Made by a program: the position numbers and the translations under genes. DNA of 64,000 bases from the IMG/VR virus record IMGVR_UViG_3300035698_025127, positions 55,933-119,932 of that record. One strand, 5' to 3'. Source of the DNA: a virus. Shown here piece after piece: positions 57,655 to 64,000 of the stretch (the stretch's first letter is position 1; every line of letters begins with the position of its first letter). The notes below the pieces were generated by a model. The model did not search any database. It was not told the origin of the DNA and saw only the letters and a list, made by a program, of their open reading frames with translations.

Positions 57655-57819
57655 ATGGAATATAAGAAATTGGGTTCATGTTGCGAAGCGTCACGGAATC
57701 GAGGTGATCCCATGATCCCAATATTCTCAGATGAAAAAGCGGTAAAACAGTGGGCAAGACGGGTATTTGACCCTTTTTTCTTGACATGTCGAAAATTTTA
57801 TGTTATGGTATATCCATAA
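57655..57819 (+). CDS. Small ORF, 54 aa, possibly truncated
   Basis: The ATG at 57655 follows AAGGAGAA. Contains GSCCEAS near the start. Its last third reads through the promoter at 57781, which suggests the original 3' end has been lost. Function unknown. Confidence 0.45.
   Translation: MEYKKLGSCCEASRNRGDPMIPIFSDEKAVKQWARRVFDPFFLTCRKFYVMVYP
57781..57809 (+). promoter_or_regulatory. Sigma70-type promoter
   Basis: TTGACA 57781-57786, 17-bp spacer, TATGGT 57804-57809. It drives the second amidoligase. Confidence 0.75.
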
Positions 57820-57853
57820 CTTATAAACCTGTGATAATTTAACGGAGAAAATT

Positions 57854-58831
57854 TTGACAACATACTGGCAAGACTATACGCCCAATTTTATGGAAGATGT
57901 TGGGTTTGGTATTGAAATTGAATGTTTTATTCCGGACACAACAACAAAACGGGCTGTTCTGGAAAACGCAGGCATTGCGCCTGAAGATATTCATGACCGC
58001 TATGGCAATTACAATAAGTGGCAACTCGAAACCGATTGTAGTTTGAATTCAAAAAGAGGTTTTCTTAACACCGAATTTGTAAGCCCCGTCTTGCACGGTC
58101 AAGAAGGTCTCGAACTTGTTCGTAAGGTAATCCGCTCCATTAAAGAATCTGGCGGAGTTGTAACTAAAAGGTGTGGAATTCATGTCCATTATGGGTTCAA
58201 AGATTTTTTAAACCCCGGCATCGACACACCAATTAAAACTTCAGAGCGGGTGAAAATTTCGAACAATGTTGCAAACATGTTTACCGAATTTGACCAGTCA
58301 TTTATGCTTATTGTTGCTAAGCATCGTAGCGAAGACTGTCATTATTGTACACGCAAAAAAGACTATTGCGAAGCGGATGGCAAAAGGGCCATTGATAACG
58401 CACAAAAACACTTTGAAAGTGACCGGTATGTTGCGGCCCATACTTCTCACGGCTGGGCCCTGAACCTCTATGCCCTTACTAATTGGTCTTGTACCCGTCC
58501 AACTGTTGAATTTCGTCTCCTGGAAAACTGTCTTGATGAAGACAAAATCGTCACATGGATCTGGCTTTGCCAAAGGTTTCTCCACCGGGCTCTTACCCAT
58601 TCCACAAAGAAGTGCACTCGTACCCGCAAATTTTCAGAACTGATCAAATTTTTGGATTGCACATACAGCAATAAAAATAGAAATGAACAGACCGCCGGAT
58701 TTGTAAATTATTTAAACAGAATGGCAAAAAAGCGTAGTTCAAGAGAACATCCATACAATGTTCCCCATTGCCATTTTGCAAACTATATCCGCCCCAAGAA
58801 ATTCCGAACCATTAGAAGCGAAAGTTGTTAA
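57854..58831 (+). CDS. Amidoligase_2 family enzyme, copy 2
   Basis: A 325-aa paralogue of the enzyme at 56323. TTG start after ACGGAG. Key segments: FGIEIECFIP (18-27), CGIHVHYGF (about 108-115), and TVEFRLLENCLDE. The C-terminal helix WIWLCQRFLHRA is nearly the same in both copies, but the substrate-facing middle parts differ, so the two could act on different substrates or form a heteromer. It overlaps the next gene by 7 nt. Confidence 0.82.
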   Translation: MTTYWQDYTPNFMEDVGFGIEIECFIPDTTTKRAVLENAGIAPEDIHDRYGNYNKWQLETDCSLNSKRGFLNTEFVSPVLHGQEGLELVRKVIRSIKESGGVVTKRCGIHVHYGFKDFLNPGIDTPIKTSERVKISNNVANMFTEFDQSFMLIVAKHRSEDCHYCTRKKDYCEADGKRAIDNAQKHFESDRYVAAHTSHGWALNLYALTNWSCTRPTVEFRLLENCLDEDKIVTWIWLCQRFLHRALTHSTKKCTRTRKFSELIKFLDCTYSNKNRNEQTAGFVNYLNRMAKKRSSREHPYNVPHCHFANYIRPKKFRTIRSESC

Positions 58832-59205
58832 TTACCATAGAAAATGCAGGATTAATCGAAAAAATGGCCATTCATCTTGGCGCTACTGCTGACAAATTTT
58901 GGCCCGAGTGGGTCAAGTATGTTGCGGCCGAAGAAATTTCTATTGATATCGGTTTGATTGTATGTGGTCTTATGTTTTTGGCCGCGGGTATTTATATCGT
59001 GCGGGCAATTAAGAAAACCGGCGAATTCAGATGGAGTTCCAGACAATATGATATGTCCGAAGATATTGTTTTTTGGGTAATCATCTCCGGAATTTCTTTC
59101 TTGGTTTCTATGTTTCTGGTTTATCAAGCAGATATTGTACCTGCCATTGTGGCGCCGGGGGGATTTGCCTTAACAAAATTCTTGGCTCAATGTAAGCGAT
59201 TGTAA
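58825..59205 (+). CDS. Membrane protein with two TM segments, 126 aa
   Basis: TTG start at 58825 overlapping the amidoligase stop; an ATG at 58864 is an alternative. TM segments at about residues 41-61 and 79-101 (FWVIISGISFLVSMFLV). It might anchor the amidoligase at the membrane, which is only inferred from coupling. Confidence 0.58.
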   Translation: MLITIENAGLIEKMAIHLGATADKFWPEWVKYVAAEEISIDIGLIVCGLMFLAAGIYIVRAIKKTGEFRWSSRQYDMSEDIVFWVIISGISFLVSMFLVYQADIVPAIVAPGGFALTKFLAQCKRL

Positions 59206-60312
59206 TACCGTAACTGCCCGGTGTAATTTATATTCCTTTTGATACTGTCTAAAACTCAAAACAAAAGCCCTACTTGTATTCATATAAGTAGGGTTTTTTG
59301 CTACAATATCGCGCTGTAAGCGCTCCACCAACAAAAAAGCATACTCAGCGATGGGTTTCGGTATAAAGCTCGATAGAATGCGATGTCCCTCCAACATTTC
59401 GCGCCCTATTCTATGGTCATCCGGGAACCCTATTAATCGGGCAACTTCACGCAACGTCATAGGACGATTTTTAATGGGATGGATAAATTTTGGATCCGAA
59501 GAAATGGTTGGCGCAGGCATGTAGCGGTCAAGTCTTATTGGCATTTGAGTTTTCAATATTTTGCCGTCACGCTCATGCCATATTGCCGGGCGTTTTTCAA
59601 CATTGTAGAGTTTTTCGCCTTCTTTTAAAAGGGGTACTGATTCCCACAGTAATCTATATTTAAGTTGTTTCGCGGGTAATTCTGGTACAGCATGTCCATC
59701 CAAAAATATGCGGCCGACCTGTACGGCGCCGGTTTCTGATGGCAAGACGTCAACTAAATTTCTTATGAACGGATAAACTACCGGAATATCCTTTATCTGT
59801 TCAATTTCAAACGAATTTAATCGTGGTGATAATCCATTTTTGTTACCTATGATAATTAAATATTCAGCATTGATCGGACTGCCAACAGCCATAGCATTGA
59901 CTTGTGCAATTGTCCATTTATATGAACTATTTAGACTATCAAACCAATCTGTCCAATATTTCGGATTATGTTTTGATGATATTCTGGCGGGAACTACAAA
60001 TAAAATGTTTTCAGTTTTGAGCATGTTTGAGGCGACGTCAACTGCAAATTTCAGTTCATAGTTTTCCTGACGCCCGGTAGTATTCGGTTGTCCATAAACA
60101 ACGTCATACTGTTCCCTGTGCGTTTCCAGGAATTCTGCCAAGTCAAAAAAATAAGGCACCCGGGTATATTTCATGTTTCGTTTAGCTGCTGCAATAATTC
60201 TTGAAAATTTTAATTTCTTCGTATTTTCATATACTGCATCTGTAGCGACGTCAAACCTCTCTGCTGTTATTCTGAGAGATTGCGAATAACAAAATATCCC
60301 GAGTGCCTTCAT
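59170..60312 (-). CDS. Divergent C5-cytosine methyltransferase-like protein
   Basis: A 380-aa protein. The C-terminal RPMTLREVARLIGFPDDHRI is the classic motif region of Dcm-type enzymes. Around residue 75 the sequence VVYGQPNTTGRQ takes the place of motif IV (GGPPCQ), so the catalytic Cys is missing (Asn here). Motif I is also not standard. It may be a non-catalytic DNA-binding relative or an enzyme with changed chemistry. Its last about 45 codons run through a terminator and overlap a plus-strand gene, so the original stop may be lost. Confidence 0.65.
   Translation of the reverse strand: MKALGIFCYSQSLRITAERFDVATDAVYENTKKLKFSRIIAAAKRNMKYTRVPYFFDLAEFLETHREQYDVVYGQPNTTGRQENYELKFAVDVASNMLKTENILFVVPARISSKHNPKYWTDWFDSLNSSYKWTIAQVNAMAVGSPINAEYLIIIGNKNGLSPRLNSFEIEQIKDIPVVYPFIRNLVDVLPSETGAVQVGRIFLDGHAVPELPAKQLKYRLLWESVPLLKEGEKLYNVEKRPAIWHERDGKILKTQMPIRLDRYMPAPTISSDPKFIHPIKNRPMTLREVARLIGFPDDHRIGREMLEGHRILSSFIPKPIAEYAFLLVERLQRDIVAKNPTYMNTSRAFVLSFRQYQKEYKLHRAVTVLQSLTLSQEFC
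59264..59299. terminator. Bidirectional Rho-independent terminator
   Basis: CCCTACTT (59268-59275) pairs with AAGTAGGG (59286-59293), with T-runs on both strands (GGGTTTTTT on plus, GGGCTTTTGTTTT on minus). It serves the convergent operons, though the minus-strand reading frame passes through it. Confidence 0.82.
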
Positions 60313-60313
60313 A

Positions 60314-60811
60314 TTACTCGCTTAATACTTTTAGCAAAATTTCATCCATGTCTTCTTCTGGCTGCTTTATAATGGTTGAAATAAATTCCGGAGTACATGA
60401 ATATAATGGCTGTCCGCATACTGTAAATGAACTTGCCTGTGTTAGCGACACCCACTGGCCGACTTTCAGATCAGCGCCAACCAGATTGCCCTCTCTATCT
60501 TTTGTTTTGGCTACGTTGGGTCCAATAGATACAATTTCCATAATTTGTTGCATAAAATTTTTCAATCTTGTTTCGGCAATCGAACCGGGCAACAAAATAC
60601 TGCCAGCTTTCCCAAGGGATTCTTTGGGCGGAGCATAGTTCAATTTTTTGGTAATAACATAACGATATCTTGCAGCAGGAATAAGTTTTTCCGGTAAACC
60701 GTCTTCCTCTAAAGATTTAATCATATCTTCTCGTGACTTGTCTTTTTCCTCTAATGCTTCAATTTGAGCAGAAGCTGAATCGTAACTCGGGCTAGTAATA
60801 ATTTTTGACAT
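60314..60811 (-). CDS. Possible GroES-like co-chaperone, 165 aa
   Basis: The ATG follows TAGGAGACAG. Residues about 70-130 (GSILLPGSIAETRL, then VSIGPNV, NLVGADLKVGQWVSLTQ) have the order of GroES: first strands, mobile-loop region, GPG-like turn, and the KVGDxV strand. T4 gp31 is a phage example that helps fold the capsid protein. The N-terminal part is a charged helix not found in GroES. The match is weak and by pattern. Confidence 0.4.
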   Translation of the reverse strand: MSKIITSPSYDSASAQIEALEEKDKSREDMIKSLEEDGLPEKLIPAARYRYVITKKLNYAPPKESLGKAGSILLPGSIAETRLKNFMQQIMEIVSIGPNVAKTKDREGNLVGADLKVGQWVSLTQASSFTVCGQPLYSCTPEFISTIIKQPEEDMDEILLKVLSE

Positions 60812-60838
60812 TATCTGTCTCCTATGTTAATTATATTG

Positions 60839-63592
60839 TTAACCACACGCACTAAAGCCACAACTTGGGCATTTCATGCATTTCTCTTCATAAACTAAAC
60901 GGCCATTACATCCCTGATTGGGGCAAAGCGGTCTAATTATATCGTATACTTCTTTAGGAACATCTTCTTTTTCAGCACCAGAATACCTTTCTGATAATAA
61001 CTGTTTAAGAATTCTGGAAATTTGATACGAAAAATCCATTCCGGACGACGTCTTATCAAACTGCTTAATCAGTTTATCAAGTGGATAGCCATGTCTCAAC
61101 AAAATACTTGCAAGTCTCATTGACAGGTTGCGCAATTTAAATGATGATGCATGCCCGCTAATCTCTGTTCCGAACTTAACAAATAATTCAATAGGATAAT
61201 TGTCAAGTAAAGTGGTAATTAGATATACCTCATCACGTTCATTTTCAGGTAATTCTGGGTCTCTAAAACGAAATACCTTTGCTTCATCTTGAGTTGTCAA
61301 TGAAACTCGTGGTGGTTCTTTTGGTACTACTCGCGATGGTTCATTAGTCTTTGTAAGATTAATTATTTGTGTATATTTTGAACCGTCACGATAAATGGTC
61401 AAGCCTTTGCATCCCGAATTATATGCGTCTAAATATGCCTTTATAATGTTCTCTACAGTAGCATCATGAGGCATATTGATAGTTTTGGAAATGCCATTAT
61501 GAATAAATTTTTGGAGTTCTGACTGCATTAAAACGTGTCCCTCAACTCCAATATCCTGACTTGCCTGAAAAAACTCCGGCAAATTGCTTTTCTCAATTTT
61601 TATAGTACCATCGTGAATTTTTTCAATATCTAATCCCAAAACAGTTTGTGCATATTCTTCAACTACTCTCGGCATATACATTTTAGAAACATATTCCGAC
61701 TCGCCTTTGTCAGTAGTTTCTACGTGTTTGCGCTCAAAAGGCTCCAGACTAGTAAGCGGTTCGCAACCAGAAGAATTAATAGAATCACAAATATAAGACG
61801 TTGTGCCTGTAGGCATCAAGAAAGTAGTATGAGCATTTCTAATACCGAATTCTTTAATTCTATTAATAAGTGATAACCACTGTTCTAATGGCAGATTTCC
61901 GTAAAGACACATATCGGCCAAAAAGTCATTATATCCTCTAAATAACTTTTCATAATGCGCCCGCGTTTGCTGAGTATTCGGGCCGCCGTCAAATTCTTCT
62001 CCAAAATCAAGAGTAGTAAGATCCCATTTTGAACCCTTAAATGCAGGAAATGCTCCACTATATTGTAAGTCGTTAAATTTGTCTGACCACGGAACTAATT
62101 TTCCGACTGCTGGAAGTGATGGGAAATTAGCATCGCGCGTACCCGAAGATTCCTTTTGAATTTCGATTGATTCCAACTTATTGTTATAAAGGAATGGATC
62201 ACTACTTGTAGCATCATAAAACAACTTATTTGTATTATATTTTTTCATTGCACCAAAAACGGCAAGATCATTTTCTTGATTATCTTTGGCAATTGATACG
62301 GATTCATCCATAGACCAATATGTAACACGTTCTGTTAATTCACTTGCAAACTTTCTGCCAGCGTAGCTTTCATACTGAAGTTTTAAGTAAATAAGTACAT
62401 TTGCAAGGCCGAAATAACCTAACCCGAGAGGACGTGAAGCCAATGTAACAACTTTTGATTGTTCGTTGGGCAACTTATTAATGCTTACAACACGATCAAG
62501 CGCGCTAGTCATCAGCCTAGTCGTATTTTCGAGTTTTTCCCAATCAACAGAATAATTCCAATCACCTTCACGCTTTTTGATATGGTTATTTAGATTAATT
62601 GAACCTAGATTGCAAGTGGCATAAGCCATACCAAAATGCTCGCCACAGGGATTTGGATTTCTAATGACGCCCATGTTGCTTACATAATTATATTGGTTTA
62701 CTCTATCTACAAAAACAATACCCGGATCACCGACCTCCCAAGCTGCCTTGGCAATTGCAGCAAAAACATCTCTTGCCTTGTAAATTTCATAAATTTTTTT
62801 ATCCCAATGGGTACACCAAAGCCCTTCTTTCACTTGTCTAACAACTTTGCCCCCGTGGAGTCCACGCAGCCTAAGAGCTTCTCTCTCACTAATAAAAATC
62901 CAATTGTTTGGTGTAATGTCGGAACCATCGGTATAATCACTTAAACAAGTTACCCACTGATCATCATCCGTACTACCCTCTAAATTCAAAATATCGAAAA
63001 AGACGTCGGGTGCAGATACGCTAAAATTCAAATTTGAGAATTTTTCATAGTCGCCTTTTTTCTGGGCATTAGTTTTACTCCAGATAAAACTCATAATGTC
63101 CGGATGATCTAGCCTTAAAAGGCCCATCTGTGCCGCTTTACGGATTCCGCCGCCCTGAACCGACATACCAGCAGCATTAAAATTTTCCATAAAACTGAGG
63201 GGACCTGTGCTTATCCCTTGAGTACTTTTAATTGGATCTCCGGCCGGCCTTAATGTTGAATAATCAATTCCAACACCGCCACCCTTTTTAAACGTCATAG
63301 CAGACATTTTCACAGAATCAAAAATACAATCCATGGAGTCTGCTATTGGGTATTCAAAACAGGAGGACAACATGCCTAATCTAGCCCCAGCATTAATAAG
63401 TGATGGAGTTGCCAAAATAGCGTCTCTATTGAGAAACATTTCCAAAACAGCTCGTCTAATAGCAGTATCGCTCTTTAGCGGGAAAAGAGCATTTACTACT
63501 CGCCTATTTAGCTTTTCCCAGTTTTCATCTTTTAGATAATAACGTTCGTTAAGAATATTTTCAACATGTGGCTCCAGAATAATTTTAGCCAT
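60839..63592 (-). CDS. nrdJ: Class II (B12-dependent) ribonucleotide reductase NrdJ
   Basis: A 917-aa enzyme. Features in order: LSSCFEYPI with the first redox Cys, GGGVGIDYSTLRP, RNPNPCGE and CNLGSINL with the catalytic cysteines, LMPTGTTSYI, and a C-terminal Cys-rich zinc ribbon (CPNQGCNGRL, CMKCPSCGFSACG). Length, zinc ribbon and lack of an ATP cone fit NrdJ using adenosylcobalamin, so the phage makes dNTPs without oxygen or a small subunit. GGGGAGG precedes the ATG. It overlaps the upstream gene by 8 nt. Confidence 0.9.
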   Translation of the reverse strand: MAKIILEPHVENILNERYYLKDENWEKLNRRVVNALFPLKSDTAIRRAVLEMFLNRDAILATPSLINAGARLGMLSSCFEYPIADSMDCIFDSVKMSAMTFKKGGGVGIDYSTLRPAGDPIKSTQGISTGPLSFMENFNAAGMSVQGGGIRKAAQMGLLRLDHPDIMSFIWSKTNAQKKGDYEKFSNLNFSVSAPDVFFDILNLEGSTDDDQWVTCLSDYTDGSDITPNNWIFISEREALRLRGLHGGKVVRQVKEGLWCTHWDKKIYEIYKARDVFAAIAKAAWEVGDPGIVFVDRVNQYNYVSNMGVIRNPNPCGEHFGMAYATCNLGSINLNNHIKKREGDWNYSVDWEKLENTTRLMTSALDRVVSINKLPNEQSKVVTLASRPLGLGYFGLANVLIYLKLQYESYAGRKFASELTERVTYWSMDESVSIAKDNQENDLAVFGAMKKYNTNKLFYDATSSDPFLYNNKLESIEIQKESSGTRDANFPSLPAVGKLVPWSDKFNDLQYSGAFPAFKGSKWDLTTLDFGEEFDGGPNTQQTRAHYEKLFRGYNDFLADMCLYGNLPLEQWLSLINRIKEFGIRNAHTTFLMPTGTTSYICDSINSSGCEPLTSLEPFERKHVETTDKGESEYVSKMYMPRVVEEYAQTVLGLDIEKIHDGTIKIEKSNLPEFFQASQDIGVEGHVLMQSELQKFIHNGISKTINMPHDATVENIIKAYLDAYNSGCKGLTIYRDGSKYTQIINLTKTNEPSRVVPKEPPRVSLTTQDEAKVFRFRDPELPENERDEVYLITTLLDNYPIELFVKFGTEISGHASSFKLRNLSMRLASILLRHGYPLDKLIKQFDKTSSGMDFSYQISRILKQLLSERYSGAEKEDVPKEVYDIIRPLCPNQGCNGRLVYEEKCMKCPSCGFSACG

Positions 63593-64000
63593 GACGTCCT
63601 CCCCATCGTACGCTCGTACTAAATCGCGATTTTCTAGGGGTGCTATATCTCACAATGTGTACGTCATTGCCATATTCTGTATACAAAAATTTTCTTAGAT
63701 CATTTAAAAGTTGAAAACTTTCCTGATGATTAAGGGCGTCAAGACGATTCGAAATGGGATCATATAACTTAAATTCAACTACAGTTTTGTTGTCCTTAAT
63801 GTCATAACTTGATTCCCCTTCTATAATACGTGGGCCTAATATTTTTTCAAATGTGCCAACTTCATAAATGCCGGAGCGCTCACCGCGTTTAATAATCGCA
63901 GCCCATCTAGTTGCCTGTATCATGTCTTTATTGTAACCAAAATGCGAGGCCAATAATGCAGCCTGTCGTGGTGACGGAGCATTTTTAGCTATAGTAACCA
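63585..64000 (-). CDS. Hypothetical protein, partial (5' end beyond window)
   Basis: The frame is open to the window edge (VTIAKNAPSPRQAALLASHFGY before the visible TTG at 63953), so the true start lies outside. The rest is alpha/beta with EFKLYDPISNRLDAL and an Arg/Ser-rich tail. Upstream of nrdJ in one operon. No family recognised. Confidence 0.6.
   Translation of the reverse strand, partial: VTIAKNAPSPRQAALLASHFGYNKDMIQATRWAAIIKRGERSGIYEVGTFEKILGPRIIEGESSYDIKDNKTVVEFKLYDPISNRLDALNHQESFQLLNDLRKFLYTEYGNDVHIVRYSTPRKSRFSTSVRWGGRHG

Noticed and set aside
1-64000. Alternative genetic code with reassigned TAG or TGA
   Set aside because: Intact genes end in TAG (for example 1544, 5398) and in TGA overlapping the next start (36803, 41919, 44314). 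The interrupted genes are better explained by mutation.
1-64000. tRNA genes and CRISPR arrays
   Set aside because: Inspection of the gaps showed no cloverleaf with a T-arm GTTCRANNC and no set of equally spaced repeats; gaps are too short for most of these. A tRNAscan-SE run would settle it for tRNAs.

Overview
This AT-rich window is part of the genome of a large tailed bacteriophage, most likely a T4-superfamily myovirus of jumbo size. It carries a T4-style replication and recombination set: a DnaB/gp41-type helicase, a gp32-type zinc-containing ssDNA-binding protein, a UvsX recombinase, a UvsW helicase and a possible UvsY. It also has baseplate proteins (gp53-like and gp26-like), a very long tape measure protein, nucleotide enzymes (thymidylate kinase and class II ribonucleotide reductase) and about a hundred small, tightly packed genes. 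Promoters look like host sigma70 sites (TTGACA, 16-17 bp, TATAxT) and most genes have AGGAG-type ribosome binding sites. The host is therefore a bacterium with an ordinary housekeeping sigma factor, but the sequence alone does not identify it. No tRNA gene, CRISPR array or insertion sequence was recognised, and no stretch longer than about 300 bp is free of genes.

Layout. 0-13.6 kb (+): small unknown genes, then replication and recombination genes (helicase, UvsY-like, SSB, HU-like, UvsX, UvsW, Fe-S PD-(D/E)XK nuclease). 13.6-15.8 kb (+): two DNA methyltransferases flanking a second PD-(D/E)XK nuclease. 16-21.1 kb (+): tail module with a tape measure carrying a C-terminal M15 peptidase, a baseplate/tube protein and a gp53/LysM-like wedge protein. 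21.1-26 kb (+): its own promoter, a DHH phosphoesterase, DUF5662, a transglutaminase-like protein and thymidylate kinase. 26.1-27.7 kb (-): four small genes. 27.8-30.5 kb (+): small membrane genes and a DnaE fragment that stops just before the catalytic aspartates. 30.6-35.4 kb (+): gamma-glutamylcyclotransferase-like, class II glutamine amidotransferase-like and CCA-adding enzymes, with a 104-bp direct repeat. 35.5-37.1 kb (+): gp26-like baseplate gene and neighbours. 37.3-42.6 kb (-): accessory genes, a 480-aa polytopic membrane protein and a broken rtcB. 42.7-53.9 kb (+): a dense array of about 24 small genes, most of which look like one rapidly diverging family with several decayed members, interrupted by a CYTH-domain enzyme. 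54.1-59.2 kb (+): pentapeptide-repeat protein and two paralogous amidoligases. 59.2-64 kb (-): divergent C5-methyltransferase-like protein, possible GroES-like protein, NrdJ and a gene running off the window.

The most unusual content is (i) the array of small paralogous helical proteins, (ii) a dispersed set of amidoligase x2, gamma-glutamylcyclotransferase and Ntn-type glutamine amidotransferase that together suggest a peptide-tagging or peptide-bond remodelling pathway, and (iii) a series of interrupted or remodelled genes (dnaE, rtcB, two array members, a methyltransferase without its catalytic cysteine). Accessory genes on both strands often start from near-consensus promoters, several of which share a conserved leader downstream of the -10 box.
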